43,876 nt of DNA from Microvirga tunisiensis. GTDB taxonomy: Bacteria > Pseudomonadota > Alphaproteobacteria > Rhizobiales > Beijerinckiaceae. The first letter of the stretch is position 1. Each line of letters opens with the position of its first letter. The notes below the pieces were generated by a model. It worked only from the letters and a program-made list of their open reading frames with translations, ran no database searches and was not told where the DNA came from. The DNA is taken from assembly GCF_009296175.1 (NCBI RefSeq), contig NZ_VOSK01000035.1:1-43876 (forward strand), in the 5' to 3' direction. The position numbers were made by a program, and so were the translations under genes. This document shows positions 27,368 through 36,741 of the stretch, piece after piece.

Positions 27368-28647
27368 ATCAGCACTTCGTCCGCGAGAAGCGGGTCGACA
27401 TCACCACCCTGTCCAACGGCCTGATGGTGGCGACCGAACGCATGCCCGAGATCGCCACCGCGACGCTCGGCGTCTGGGTCGGCACGGGCTCACGGCACGA
27501 GCGTCCCCATGAGCATGGCCTGTCGCACCTCATCGAGCACATGGCGTTCAAGGGAACGGCCCGCCGCTCCGCGCGCCAGATCGCCGAAGACATCGAGAAT
27601 GTGGGCGGCGACATCAACGCCGCGACCAGCGTCGAATACACGAGCTACACCGCCCGCGTTCTCGGCGCGGACGTGGATGTCGCTCTCGATGTGCTCGGCG
27701 ACATTCTCATCAATTCCGCCTTCGATCCCGGCGAGCTCGCCCGTGAAAAAGGTGTCATCCTGCAGGAATACGCCGCCGTCGAGGACACGCCCGACGACCT
27801 GATCTACGACGCCTTCATGGAAACGGCATTCTCGGGTCAGGCCGTCGGACGTCCGATCCTCGGCACGCCGGACACCATCAAAAGCTTCGACGAGGCGACG
27901 ATCCGCGCCTTCCTGGCGCGGGAATACACACCGGGCAAGATGGTGCTCGCAGCCGCAGGCGATGTGGACCATGCTCAGATCGTCGACATGGCGGAACGCC
28001 TCTTCGGCGGCATGCCCGCAGTCGCCCCGCAGCAGCCGGAATCGGGACGCTACACGGGCGGGGAGAGGCGGATTTCACGCAAGCTCGAACAGGCCAATCT
28101 GGTGCTCGGATTGCCGGGCCTTTCGTTCAAGGATCCCGGTTATTACGCCGTCCATCTCTTCGCCCACATGCTCGGCGGCGGATTGACGTCGCGCCTCTGG
28201 CACGAGGTGCGCGAGACCCGGGGCCTCGCCTATTCGATCGATTCCTTCCACTGGCCCTTCTCCGATTGCGGTCTCTTCGGCATCGGCGCCGGAACGGCAG
28301 GCTCGGACGTGCGCGAGCTGATGGACGTCACGCTCGCCTGCATGGCTCAGGCGACCCAGGACATCAGCGAGATCGAACTCGTGCGCGCCAAGGCGCAGAT
28401 GAAAGTCGCGCTCCTCACTGCTCTGGAGACACCCGGCGGCCGCATCGAGCGCGTAGCCCGCCAGCTCCTGTCCTGGGGACGCGTGGTGGCGAGCGAGGAG
28501 ATCGTCAGGAAGGTCGATGCTCTTGAGGTAGAGCATGTGCGCGAAGCCGGACGTCGCCTGCTGCAGAGCGCACCCACGCTCGCGGCCATCGGCCCCATCA
28601 AAGGGCTGCCATCGCTGGACAGCATCGCCTCAGGGCTGCAGGGCTGA
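27364..28647 (+). CDS. M16-family zinc peptidase (mitochondrial-processing-peptidase-like)
   Basis: A 427-aa inverzincin-type metallopeptidase. The HxxEH zinc site is HLIEH (55-59), and the distal Glu lies in VILQEYAAVED. The second domain holds the flexible glycine-rich loop HMLGGGLTSRLWHEVRE, characteristic of MPP-beta-like bacterial proteins. The start overlaps the thrC stop by 4 bases (ATGA), so translation is coupled. The pairing of an M16 peptidase with thrC is common in alphaproteobacteria; no functional link is known to me. The protein lacks a signal peptide and is probably cytosolic. Confidence 0.93.
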   Translation: MNQHFVREKRVDITTLSNGLMVATERMPEIATATLGVWVGTGSRHERPHEHGLSHLIEHMAFKGTARRSARQIAEDIENVGGDINAATSVEYTSYTARVLGADVDVALDVLGDILINSAFDPGELAREKGVILQEYAAVEDTPDDLIYDAFMETAFSGQAVGRPILGTPDTIKSFDEATIRAFLAREYTPGKMVLAAAGDVDHAQIVDMAERLFGGMPAVAPQQPESGRYTGGERRISRKLEQANLVLGLPGLSFKDPGYYAVHLFAHMLGGGLTSRLWHEVRETRGLAYSIDSFHWPFSDCGLFGIGAGTAGSDVRELMDVTLACMAQATQDISEIELVRAKAQMKVALLTALETPGGRIERVARQLLSWGRVVASEEIVRKVDALEVEHVREAGRRLLQSAPTLAAIGPIKGLPSLDSIASGLQG

Positions 28648-28753
28648 ATTTTCCGCCACACCTTCCCTTTGGTCACGGGCGATTCTCCTCAATCCCGCCG
28701 CAAACTGGTCTCATGGCCACATAGTAACGATAACAAATGAGTCCTGCGGACAA

Positions 28754-31726
28754 GTGGTCAGCCTCCCCGGCTCCAGCTTGCTCTCAAGGCTCCTGACCGG
28801 TACCAATCCTGTTCCACTGTTTAGTACCGGACGAAAGACCGAAGCATTGCGGATCGTATCTTTCGCCATAGCCCTTCTTTTGGCGACATTCCTGGGGCTG
28901 GCTTTGCCGTCGACCGGCTGGGCGGTGGAATCCGTTCGCGTCGACCCCAAGATGAAGGCCATCGACCTCACCCCGGCCATCGAGCGCTACAACTCGGACG
29001 GGGACGAGATCAGGATCTCGACGGCGCCGGGGCGTGACGGCATCGTCCGCCGCATTGCCGTGAAGGCGCGTGAGGCCGGCACGCGGCCCGACTGGATCGT
29101 CTTCGCGCTCACCAACGATACCGACGAGCAGGTGGACCGCCTCCTCGTCGCTCCGCACTTTCGCCTCACCGGCTCCGGCGTTCTCTGGCCCGATCTCGGC
29201 GCGACCCGCATCGCGGCGATCACCGCGAGTCAGGGGATCAGGCCTGACCGCGACGACAGCGAGGATGCGGACATCTTCCTCATCACTCTCGATCCGGGCA
29301 CGACCGTCACCTTCGTGGCGGAGCTGCGCTCCAACAACCTGCCCCAACTCCATCTGTGGGACGCGAATGCCTACAAGGACCGCATCAACGGGCTGACGCT
29401 CTACAAGGGCATCATTATCGGCATCGCGGGCCTTCTGGCCCTGTTCCTCACCATCGTCTTCGTGGTGAAGGGTGCCCTGATCTTCCCGGCGGCGGCGGCT
29501 TTGGCCTGGGCGGTGCTGGCCTATGCCTGCATCGATTTCGGGTTCTTCCAGCGCATCTTTCCGATAAGCGAGGCAACGGAGCAGATCTACCGCGCCGGTG
29601 CGGAGGCGGTGCTGTCGGCAACGCTCCTCGTCTTCCTTTTCGCCTATCTCAACCTGAACCGCTGGCACGTGCGCTACAGCCACGTGACGGCCTTCTGGCT
29701 TCTGTTCCTCGGAGCCATGGTGGCGCTCGCCATCGTCGATCCGCCGGTGGCCTCGGGCGTGGCCCGGATGTCCATTGCGGCCGTTGCCGGCATCGGCTTC
29801 GTCCTCGTGATCCATCTGGCGACGCACGGCTATGACCGCGCCGTGATGCTCGTCCCGACCTGGCTCCTTCTGGTGGCTTGGGTGACGGCGGCGAGCTTCA
29901 CGGTCGTGGGCCAGCTCTCGTCGGATCTCGTCCCGCCTGCCCTCGTCGGCGGCCTTGTTCTGGTGGTCATGCTCATCGGCTTCACCGTGATGCAGCACGC
30001 CTTTGCCGGCGGCGCCTTCACCCGCGGCTTCGTGAACGACACGGAACGCCGGGCCCTGGCCCTGACGGGTGCCGGCGACATCGTGTTCGACTGGGACGTG
30101 GTTTCCGACAACATCTTCGTCAGCCCGGAGGTCGAACATCAGCTCGGGCTCAAGCGTGGCTCGCTCGAAGGCCCCGCCTCCGCCTGGCTCAACCTGATTC
30201 ACCCCTTCGACAAGGACCGCTACCGGCTCGCCCTCGACGCGGTGATCGAGCAGCGCCGGGGCCGCCTGACCCAGGATTTCCGCCTGCGTTCTTCTTCGGG
30301 CACCCACAATTGGTTCCGCCTCAAGGCCCGCCCGGTGATCGGCTCGGACGGCGAGGTGCTGCGCATAGTCGGCACTCTTGCCGACGTCATGGACAGCAAG
30401 ACCGCCGAGGAACGCCTGCTCTATGACGCGGTGCACGACAACCTGACGAGCCTGCCGAACCGGCAGCTTTTCTACGACCGATTGGAGGCGGCCCTCACCT
30501 ACGCCAGCCAGGACGATTCGTTGCGTCCCACCGTTCTCGTCATCGACATCGACAAGCTGAAGGATGCGAATGCCACGGCGGGCTATGCCGCCGGCGACTC
30601 GGTGCTGCTCACCCTCTCCCGCCGCCTGAGCCGCGTGCTCAAGCCGCAGGACACTCTGGCGCGCATCTCGGGTGACGAGTTCGCGATCATCCTGCTTTCC
30701 GAGCGCGAACCGGATCGCATCATCTCCTTTGCCGACATGGTGCGGCGCGTCGTGACGACGCCCTTCACCTATGCGGAGCGTGAGATCTTCCTCACCGCCT
30801 CCATCGGCATTGCCCTGTACGATCCGCAGATCGCCGCACGGCGCGAAGAGGTGCTGCGGAACGCCGAGATCGCCATGGCTCATGCAAGGCGCCACGGTGG
30901 CGACCGGATCGAGGTCTTCCGGCCTACCATGCGCTCGGACCGCAGCGACCATTTCACGATGGAAACCGACCTTCGCCACGCGCTCGACCGCAACGAGATG
31001 AAGGTGCTGTTCAAGCCCATCGTGCGCCTGGAAGACCGGACCATCGCCGGGTTCGAATCCATGCTGCGCTGGGATCACCCGCGCCTCGGCCGCATCGGGC
31101 CCGAAGACTTCATGTCGATTGCCGAGGAAACCGGCCTCATCATCAAGTTGAGCGTCTTCCTGCTGGAGCAGACCGGGCGCGAACTCGCCGCCTGGCAGAA
31201 CGCGCTCGAGGTCGAGCCGCCGATCTTCGCCAGCGTCAACATGTCGAGCCATCACCTGCTGCGCCACGATCTGCTGCAGGACGTGAAGACGGTCATCGCC
31301 CGCTCGGGCGTTATTCCCGGCACTCTCAAGATCGAGATGACCGAGAGCCTCGTGATGGAAAATCCGGAATACTCGGCCCAGATGCTCACGCGCCTGCGCG
31401 ATCTCGGGGCAGGCCTCTCGCTCGACGATTTCGGCACGGGCTATTCCGCCCTCTCCTATCTGCAGCGCTTCCCATTCGACACGATCAAGGTGGACGAATC
31501 CTTCGTGCGCCTGATGGCTGCCGGCAAGCCCGTCATCCTGCGCTCCATCGTCAAGATGGCGCATGAGCTCGGCATGGCGATCGTGGCGGAAGGCGCAGAG
31601 AGCGAATCCGAGGCCATCGAGCTCTACCAGCTCGGCTGCGAATATGCGCAGGGTCCCGTGTTCGGAGAGCCGATGTCGACGCTGCAGGCCCGCCAACTCG
31701 TCGGCGCGGCCCCGGCGGCAGCCTAG
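28754..31726 (+). CDS. Membrane protein with PAS, GGDEF and EAL domains (cyclic-di-GMP turnover)
   Basis: A protein of about 990 aa. The order is: N-terminal hydrophobic helix, a periplasmic domain (about 65-210), a block of about seven transmembrane helices (about 215-420, 7TMR-DISM-like), a PAS domain (about 435-550), GGDEF (about 560-720) and EAL (about 735-980). The GGDEF active-site motif reads SGDEF (639-643). The EAL motif reads ESM (768-770, GFESMLRW), but other catalytic residues remain: NMSS, EMTES, LDDFGTGYS, KVDESF, VAEGAE. It is probably a phosphodiesterase with a weak or regulatory cyclase domain. The start is uncertain: GTG at 28754, or TTG at 28847 (959 aa), which begins right at the signal-like segment. 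Confidence 0.88.
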   Translation: MVSLPGSSLLSRLLTGTNPVPLFSTGRKTEALRIVSFAIALLLATFLGLALPSTGWAVESVRVDPKMKAIDLTPAIERYNSDGDEIRISTAPGRDGIVRRIAVKAREAGTRPDWIVFALTNDTDEQVDRLLVAPHFRLTGSGVLWPDLGATRIAAITASQGIRPDRDDSEDADIFLITLDPGTTVTFVAELRSNNLPQLHLWDANAYKDRINGLTLYKGIIIGIAGLLALFLTIVFVVKGALIFPAAAALAWAVLAYACIDFGFFQRIFPISEATEQIYRAGAEAVLSATLLVFLFAYLNLNRWHVRYSHVTAFWLLFLGAMVALAIVDPPVASGVARMSIAAVAGIGFVLVIHLATHGYDRAVMLVPTWLLLVAWVTAASFTVVGQLSSDLVPPALVGGLVLVVMLIGFTVMQHAFAGGAFTRGFVNDTERRALALTGAGDIVFDWDVVSDNIFVSPEVEHQLGLKRGSLEGPASAWLNLIHPFDKDRYRLALDAVIEQRRGRLTQDFRLRSSSGTHNWFRLKARPVIGSDGEVLRIVGTLADVMDSKTAEERLLYDAVHDNLTSLPNRQLFYDRLEAALTYASQDDSLRPTVLVIDIDKLKDANATAGYAAGDSVLLTLSRRLSRVLKPQDTLARISGDEFAIILLSEREPDRIISFADMVRRVVTTPFTYAEREIFLTASIGIALYDPQIAARREEVLRNAEIAMAHARRHGGDRIEVFRPTMRSDRSDHFTMETDLRHALDRNEMKVLFKPIVRLEDRTIAGFESMLRWDHPRLGRIGPEDFMSIAEETGLIIKLSVFLLEQTGRELAAWQNALEVEPPIFASVNMSSHHLLRHDLLQDVKTVIARSGVIPGTLKIEMTESLVMENPEYSAQMLTRLRDLGAGLSLDDFGTGYSALSYLQRFPFDTIKVDESFVRLMAAGKPVILRSIVKMAHELGMAIVAEGAESESEAIELYQLGCEYAQGPVFGEPMSTLQARQLVGAAPAAA

Positions 31727-31737
31727 AGCATCACTGT

Positions 31738-32349
31738 TTAGGCGTGGCCGGTTTCCATCGACAGCATGGCCGGCTCGATCCCGATCCGGCGCAGGGCCAT
31801 CTCGTAGCGCAGATCGGCGGCGGTGTTGAAGATCAGCTCCGCGTCGGCCGGGCAATTGAGCCAGCCATTGGCCTGAAGCTCCATCTCGAGCTGTCCGGCG
31901 CCCCAGCCGGCATAGCCCAGTGCCAGCACGGCATTCTCCGGCCCGTCGCCGCGGGCAATGGCCCGCAGGATATCGATGGTTGCGGTCAGGCAGATGCTGT
32001 CGTCGATGGGCAGGGTCGATTGGGCGAGATGAAAGTCCGGCGAGTGGAGAACGAAGCCCCGGCTCGTCTCCACAGGCCCTCCCATCAGCACCTGCATGCT
32101 GCCCACCCTTTGCGGCAGCCGGATCCGCTCCGGTTCGGGAAGGATCTCGAGCTGCACCAGCAGATCCGGCATGTTCAGGTTGGCGGCGGGCCGGTTGAGG
32201 ACGATCCCCATCGCGCCTTCCGCCGAATGGGCACAGACATAGATGACGGATCGCGCGAAACGCTCGTCCATCATGCCCGGCATGGCCACGAGGACCTGCC
32301 CATCCAAGTAAGGGGATTCGGTATCGTAGGGAGGAAGCTGAGAGCCCAT
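31738..32349 (-). CDS. YqgE/AlgH family protein (UPF0301)
   Basis: A 203-aa member of the UPF0301/YqgE family. Family landmarks are [53 protein letters not shown] and [16 protein letters not shown]. The function is unknown; the name AlgH comes from alginate regulation in Pseudomonas. The ATG at 32349 matches the family start. The frame extends to 32424 and would overlap the leader of the divergent DsbD-like gene. It converges with the GGDEF/EAL gene, 11 bp apart. Confidence 0.92.
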   Translation of the reverse strand: MGSQLPPYDTESPYLDGQVLVAMPGMMDERFARSVIYVCAHSAEGAMGIVLNRPAANLNMPDLLVQLEILPEPERIRLPQRVGSMQVLMGGPVETSRGFVLHSPDFHLAQSTLPIDDSICLTATIDILRAIARGDGPENAVLALGYAGWGAGQLEMELQANGWLNCPADAELIFNTAADLRYEMALRRIGIEPAMLSMETGHA

Positions 32350-32455
32350 ATTCCAAATTCTGCCTTGCCGGACCTGCCGTCTGATCACAGGATCGTGGAT
32401 GGCGGACCCGAAGATAAAACGCATAAGGGAAGCGCGTCAGGGAGGCGTCAGTTCC

Positions 32456-33283
32456 ATGGCATTCATGCTCCGCACCGTTTCGGCCGCGATTTTTTCGATT
32501 TTGTCCTTTGCCGCGGTTGTCGCGCAACCGTCCAAGCCGTCCGCCGTCACCCAGGGTTTTCACTCTCAGGCCCGTCTGATCTCAGGCGGCCGGCAGGGCG
32601 ATGTCTGGCTTGCCGGCATCGAGATCACCCTCGACCCGGGCTTCAAGACCTATTGGCGCAATCCGGGCGATTCCGGTCTGCCGCCCCGTTTCGACTGGTC
32701 GCGATCCGAGAATGTGGCCGGCGCTGACATCCGCTTTCCCGCCCCGTACCGGCACATGGATGCCGCGGGCGTGGCCTATGTGTACGGCAAGAAGGTCGCT
32801 CTGCCGGTCCTGGTCACGGCGAAGGACAGGGACAAGCCGGTCACGCTTGTGCTTTCGGCCGAATACGGGGTCTGCAAGGATATCTGCATCCCGGCCCGAG
32901 CGGATCTGACCCTCGACCTGACCCAGGATGGCCCGGACCGCAGCGTCATCGAGGCCGCTCTGGCGAAGGTGCCGCGCCCGCAGGCCTTGGGGGCGCAGGC
33001 CGATCTGTCCGTCCTCTCCGTCGAGCCCGCGATCCAGGACAAGCCAGCCTTCTCCGTCACGGTCCGTGCTCCGGAGGGCGCAAAACCCTCCCTCTTCGCC
33101 GAGGGCCCGGAGAACTGGTATCTCTCGACCTCCCTGCCCGACGACGCGAACCGCTTTACCGTGATCGTGGACGAAAAGCCCAAGGATGCCTCGGGCCCGG
33201 TTCCCGTGCGCCTGACCCTGGTGGCGGGCGGAAAGTCCGTCGAGACGGAAGTCAGCCTCGACGGCAACGGGCAACCGCGCTAG
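32456..33283 (+). CDS. DsbD N-terminal-domain-like exported protein
   Basis: A 275-aa secreted or periplasmic protein resembling the immunoglobulin-like N-terminal domain of DsbD/ScsB disulfide reductases, without the membrane and thioredoxin domains. A signal peptide covers about the first 23 residues. The cysteine pair is Cys140 and Cys144 in VCKDICIPARADL, matching the redox cysteines of DsbD-alpha in position. TYWRNPGDSGLPPRFDW is typical of the rhizobial relatives. The ATG at 32456 has GGAGG 10 bases upstream. A peroxiredoxin follows after 35 bp. A reductive periplasmic role is inference. Confidence 0.8.
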   Translation: MAFMLRTVSAAIFSILSFAAVVAQPSKPSAVTQGFHSQARLISGGRQGDVWLAGIEITLDPGFKTYWRNPGDSGLPPRFDWSRSENVAGADIRFPAPYRHMDAAGVAYVYGKKVALPVLVTAKDRDKPVTLVLSAEYGVCKDICIPARADLTLDLTQDGPDRSVIEAALAKVPRPQALGAQADLSVLSVEPAIQDKPAFSVTVRAPEGAKPSLFAEGPENWYLSTSLPDDANRFTVIVDEKPKDASGPVPVRLTLVAGGKSVETEVSLDGNGQPR

Positions 33284-33318
33284 GGATGAAGCACTCAACG
33301 GCATCCCTTTGGAGTAAT

Positions 33319-33807
33319 ATGCCCATGCCCATCCAGGTTGGAGAACGCCTTCCCCAGGTCACCTTCCGCATCATGACGGCGGAGGGGCCCGTGGCCAAAA
33401 CGACGGACGATCTGTTCAAGGGCCGCAAGGTGGTTCTCGTCGCCGTGCCCGGCGCCTTCACCCCGACCTGTCATCGCAACCATCTGCCCGGCTACGTGCA
33501 GAAGAAGGACGAGATCAAAGCCAAGGGCGTGGATTCCATCCTGGTGACCTCGGTCAACGACGTCTTCGTTCTGGAAGCCTGGAGCAAGGCCTCCGGCGCC
33601 GAAGGCATCGATTTTCTGTCCGACGGCAATGCCGATTTCGCCAAGGCCATCGGCCTCTCCATGGACGGCTCGGGCTTCGGCCTCGGCACGCGCTCGCAGC
33701 GCTATTCCATGGTTGTCGACGACGGCGTGGTGAAGGCGATCAACGTGGAGGACGCTCCCTCCAAGGCGCAGCATTCCGGCGCCGACAACATCATGAAGGA
33801 TCTCTGA
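33319..33807 (+). CDS. Peroxiredoxin, Prx5 type, single cysteine
   Basis: A 162-aa thiol peroxidase. The peroxidatic cysteine is Cys51 in VPGAFTPTCHRNHLPGY, the Prx5 signature. It is the only cysteine in the protein, so this is a 1-Cys enzyme that needs an external thiol such as glutaredoxin or glutathione. Later landmarks are SVNDVFVLEAW and LGTRSQRYSMVVDDGVV. GGAG lies 4 bases before the ATG at 33319; the ATG two codons later (33325) has better spacing. It is likely co-transcribed with the DsbD-like gene. A 109-bp inverted repeat follows. Confidence 0.92.
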   Translation: MPMPIQVGERLPQVTFRIMTAEGPVAKTTDDLFKGRKVVLVAVPGAFTPTCHRNHLPGYVQKKDEIKAKGVDSILVTSVNDVFVLEAWSKASGAEGIDFLSDGNADFAKAIGLSMDGSGFGLGTRSQRYSMVVDDGVVKAINVEDAPSKAQHSGADNIMKDL

Positions 33808-33840
33808 TCGCTCTCAGGGCATATCCGGGAACGGAGTGCA

Positions 33841-33949
33841 ACGGTGTCATTCCCGGCCGGAGCGCAGCGGAAGGGAAGGGAATCCATCAGCTCATCGCTT
33901 GATCGTGGATCCCCTTCCCTCGCCTGCGGCTCGCCGGGGATGACACCGT
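33841..33949. repeat. 109-bp imperfect inverted repeat
   Basis: The outer arms are near-perfect (ACGGTGTCAT-CCCGGC against GCCGG-ATGACACCGT). Inner arms GAAGGGAAGGG-ATCCA pair with GGATCCCCTTCCC. Together they could form one long stem of about 45 bp with mismatches. It lies just after the peroxiredoxin stop. No open frame or transposase is associated. Confidence 0.7.
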
Positions 33950-33983
33950 AGCGCCTCCTCGGCGCTGCGCATCAAACAAACGT

Positions 33984-34016
33984 CGTGGCCGGCACGAGGC
34001 CGGTGATGACGTGGGA
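33984..34016. repeat. Partial composite palindromic repeat (half element)
   Basis: GGCCGGCACGAGGCCGGTGATGACG matches the first hairpin of the repeats at 140, 9755 and 36527, here in inverted orientation and without its partner hairpin. The gap 33808-34053 otherwise holds only the 109-bp inverted repeat. Confidence 0.55.
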
Positions 34017-34053
34017 GAGTGTCATTCTCGTCCGGCCTCACCAGCCGAAACGG

Positions 34054-34521
34054 TCAGACGCTGACCCTCCGGCCCTGCCTCTTGAACGGCTTCATGGCGG
34101 CAACGGCGAGTTCGTCGACGCAGATATTGGTCGGATCGTCCGCATGGCCCTTCACCCAGTGCCAAGCGACGTCGTGCCGGGACGCGGCTTCGTCGAGCTC
34201 CCGCCAGAGATCCTCGTTCTTCACCGGCTTGTTGTCGGCCGTGCGCCAGCCGCGCCGTTTCCAGTTGTGCATCCATTGCGTGATGCCTTGGCGGACATAC
34301 TGGGAATCCGTGAACAGATCGACCGCGCAGGAACGCTTGAGGGCGTTCAAGCCCTCGATGGCCGCGCGGATTTCCATGCGGTTGTTGGTAGTATGCGCCT
34401 CCCCGCCGGAGACCTCCTTCTCGCTGCCCTTGAAGAACAGGATCGCGGCCCAGCCGCCCGGTCCAGGATTTCCCGAGCAGGCGCCGTCCGTGTAGATCAT
34501 CACGCGCTCAGGTGTGCTCAT
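34054..34521 (-). CDS. rnhA: Ribonuclease HI
   Basis: Cleaves RNA in RNA-DNA hybrids. It is 155 aa, the standard length. The DEDD metal site is complete: Asp12 in [16 protein letters not shown], Glu50 in [13 protein letters not shown], Asp72 in LFTDSQYV and Asp136 in ICVDELA. The flexible loop histidine is in WVKGHADD. The ATG (34521-34519) overlaps the TGA of thrB as ATGA, so it is translationally coupled to it. Confidence 0.97.
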   Translation of the reverse strand: MSTPERVMIYTDGACSGNPGPGGWAAILFFKGSEKEVSGGEAHTTNNRMEIRAAIEGLNALKRSCAVDLFTDSQYVRQGITQWMHNWKRRGWRTADNKPVKNEDLWRELDEAASRHDVAWHWVKGHADDPTNICVDELAVAAMKPFKRQGRRVSV

Positions 34522-35483
34522 GCGTCGAGTCCGTATTCGCGCGCATGCTTCACATGGCGGTGGAAGTTGAGCTTGCGGTCGTATTCCAGCGGGTCCTTCG
34601 GCTTCACCAGCGCACCCGGCGGCACGTTGAGCCAATCCACCAGCCGCGTCAGCATGAAGCGCATGGCCGATCCCCGGCAGAGCACCGGCAGGGCCTCGAC
34701 TTCTCGCGGCTCGAGCCGGCGAACGGACTGATAGCCTGCGAGCATTGCCTGGCCCTTGGTCAGGTTGAACGAGGCGTCGATCTCGAAGCACCAGGCGTTG
34801 AGGCAGATCGCGACGTCGTAGGCGAAGGAATCCGTGCAGGCGAAGTAGAAATCGATCAGCCCCGAAACCTCGGCTCCGATGAAGAAGACGTTGTCCGTGA
34901 AGAGATCCGCGTGGATGATGCCGGAAGGGAGATCGCGGGGCCAGGCGTCCTGCAGGCCCGCGAGCTCGCGCCGCGTCCGTTCGGCGAGTCCGGAAGACAC
35001 CGTGTCGGCCCGGGCCTCGGCCTGCGCGAAGAGCGGCGCCCAGGCTTCCAATGAGAGCGCATTGGGCCGCTGCATGGCAAAGTCCCGGCCTGCCAGATGC
35101 AGCTTCGCCAGCGCAGCGCCGAGCGCGCCGCAATGCTGCGCCGTGGGGCGGCGGACCGCGATACCGTCCAGGAAGGTGATGATGACCGCGGGCCGCCCGG
35201 CCACGCGGCCGAGAGGCTCGCCGTGGCGGTTGTTGACCGGCACCGGGCAATTCAGCCCCTTCAGCGCCAGATGCTGCATGAGGCCGAGGAAGAAGGGCAG
35301 ATCGCCTTCCCGCACCCGCTTCTCGTAGAGGGTCAGAATGTACGAGCCCTGCGTGGTGTGAAGGAAATAGTTGGTGTTCTCCACGCCCTCGGCGATGCCC
35401 TTGTAGGAGAGCACCGTGCCGATATCGTAGGTTTCGAGGAAGGCCGAGAGCTCCTCGTCGCTGACTTCCGTATAGACCGCCAC
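34518..35483 (-). CDS. thrB: Homoserine kinase (ThrB2 type)
   Basis: Phosphorylates homoserine to O-phosphohomoserine, the substrate of ThrC. The 321-aa protein belongs to the aminoglycoside-phosphotransferase fold, the alphaproteobacterial form, not the GHMP kinase. It starts [16 protein letters not shown]. The catalytic loop is HADLFTDN (His191, Asp193, Asn198) and the metal Asp211 is in GLIDFYF. The start is GTG at 35483, with a GGAG site in the end of ispH, 3 bp after its stop. Its partner thrC lies at 25952-27367. Confidence 0.94.
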   Translation of the reverse strand: MAVYTEVSDEELSAFLETYDIGTVLSYKGIAEGVENTNYFLHTTQGSYILTLYEKRVREGDLPFFLGLMQHLALKGLNCPVPVNNRHGEPLGRVAGRPAVIITFLDGIAVRRPTAQHCGALGAALAKLHLAGRDFAMQRPNALSLEAWAPLFAQAEARADTVSSGLAERTRRELAGLQDAWPRDLPSGIIHADLFTDNVFFIGAEVSGLIDFYFACTDSFAYDVAICLNAWCFEIDASFNLTKGQAMLAGYQSVRRLEPREVEALPVLCRGSAMRFMLTRLVDWLNVPPGALVKPKDPLEYDRKLNFHRHVKHAREYGLDA

Positions 35484-35486
35484 CGC

Positions 35487-36446
35487 TTACTCCGCCGCCT
35501 GCTCACGAAGCTCGCGAGGCAAAGGAAAGAACACGCTCTCATCGGCCGTCGACACGCTCTCGACCGACACCTCGTAGCGAGCCGCGAACGCGTCGATGAT
35601 CTCCTCGACGAGGATCTCGGGTGCGGAAGCGCCGGCGGTGATGCCGAGGCTTCTGACATTGCCGAACAGGCTCCAGTCGATGTCCTCGGCCCGCAGGATC
35701 AGCCGGACCAGGGGGCAGCCTTCCCGCTCGGCGACCTCGCGCAAACGCTGGGAATTGGAGGAATTCGGCGAGCCCACCACGATCATGGCATCGACCTGGG
35801 GCGCCACGCGCTTGACCGCGCCCTGGCGGTTCGTGGTGGCGTAGCAGATGTCTTCCTTGTGCGGCCCGACGATGGATGGGAACCGCGCCTTCAGGGCCTC
35901 CACCATGTCCTGGGTATCGTCGACGGAGAGCGTCGTCTGGGTGACGAAGGCGAGATTGTCCGGGTCTGCAGGCTGCAGCCGGGCGATATCGTCCACGGTC
36001 TCGACCAGGGTGGCCGCTCCTTGAGGCAATTGCCCCATGGTGCCGATCACCTCCGGGTGCCCCGCATGGCCGATCAGGATGATGTGGCGGCCGCGCTTGT
36101 GGTGGACCTGCGCCTCCCGGTGCACCTTGGTCACCAGCGGACAGGTGGCATCGATCCCGAAGAGGTTGCGGACCTGCGCCGCCTCCGGCACCGACTTGGG
36201 GACCCCGTGGGCAGAAAAGATCACCGGAGCCTGTGTATCCGGCACCTCGTCGAGCTCCCGGACAAAGACCGCGCCCTTCCGCTTCAGGTTTTCCACGACA
36301 TATTTGTTGTGCACGATCTCGTGGCGCACATAGACTGGCGCGCCGTGGATCGCGAGCGCCTTCTCGACCGCGTCGATGGCGCGGACGACCCCGGCGCAGA
36401 AGCCGCGCGGGGCACAGAGCAGAATGTCGAGAGAGGGCTTCGTCAT
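35487..36446 (-). CDS. ispH: 4-hydroxy-3-methylbut-2-enyl diphosphate reductase
   Basis: The last enzyme of the MEP pathway, an Fe-S enzyme that makes IPP and DMAPP. It is 319 aa. The three iron-sulfur cysteines are Cys17 (RGFCAGV), Cys102 (DATCPLV) and Cys201 ([11 protein letters not shown]). Further family motifs are [30 protein letters not shown] and ITAGASAPE. It leads the operon ispH-thrB-rnhA, an order common in alphaproteobacteria. The promoter must lie in 36447-36741, a gap that also holds a composite repeat. Confidence 0.96.
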   Translation of the reverse strand: MTKPSLDILLCAPRGFCAGVVRAIDAVEKALAIHGAPVYVRHEIVHNKYVVENLKRKGAVFVRELDEVPDTQAPVIFSAHGVPKSVPEAAQVRNLFGIDATCPLVTKVHREAQVHHKRGRHIILIGHAGHPEVIGTMGQLPQGAATLVETVDDIARLQPADPDNLAFVTQTTLSVDDTQDMVEALKARFPSIVGPHKEDICYATTNRQGAVKRVAPQVDAMIVVGSPNSSNSQRLREVAEREGCPLVRLILRAEDIDWSLFGNVRSLGITAGASAPEILVEEIIDAFAARYEVSVESVSTADESVFFPLPRELREQAAE

Positions 36447-36526
36447 GATCTGGCGATGTGGCGAGACGAGGCCCCTCCTGTCAAGCGGGAGCGACGCTTA
36501 TTCGCGGCGGAGATGACGCTCTCCGG

Positions 36527-36616
36527 CGTCATGGCCGGGCCTGTCCCGGCCATCCCGACCCTGGGAGGCGCAGTGCTTTACGGATCGGGATCACCGGCAC
36601 AGGGCCGGTGATGACG
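36527..36616. repeat. Composite palindromic repeat, copy 3 (inverted orientation)
   Basis: CGTCATGGCCGGGC...CCCGGCCATCCCGA forms one hairpin. GATCACCGGCACAGGGCCGGTGATGACG forms the other. A spacer of about 30 bases separates them. It is the reverse complement of the arrangement at 140 and 9755. It sits between the divergent ispH and Kef genes, so at promoters rather than 3' ends. Confidence 0.75.
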
Positions 36617-36741
36617 TGGAGTGGCCTTTCCGAACCTGTGCGATGAGGCACGAAGCGGGGCTGTTCCCCTCAAGAAACGCTCGCTCTTGACCATAAGAAT
36701 CCCTAGAAAGGTGCAACAGCCCTTCATTTCCCTGATTGCTC

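Noticed and set aside
28784..32563. 1259-codon open frame on the minus strand opposite the GGDEF/EAL gene
   Set aside because: It mirrors the codon bias of the real plus-strand gene in high-GC DNA. Its translation is rich in His, Arg, Gly and Asp with no domain sense, and it runs through the yqgE gene in a different frame.
35097..36611. 504-codon plus-strand frame over thrB and ispH
   Set aside because: Antisense shadow; it crosses an intergenic repeat at its end and shows no protein-like pattern.
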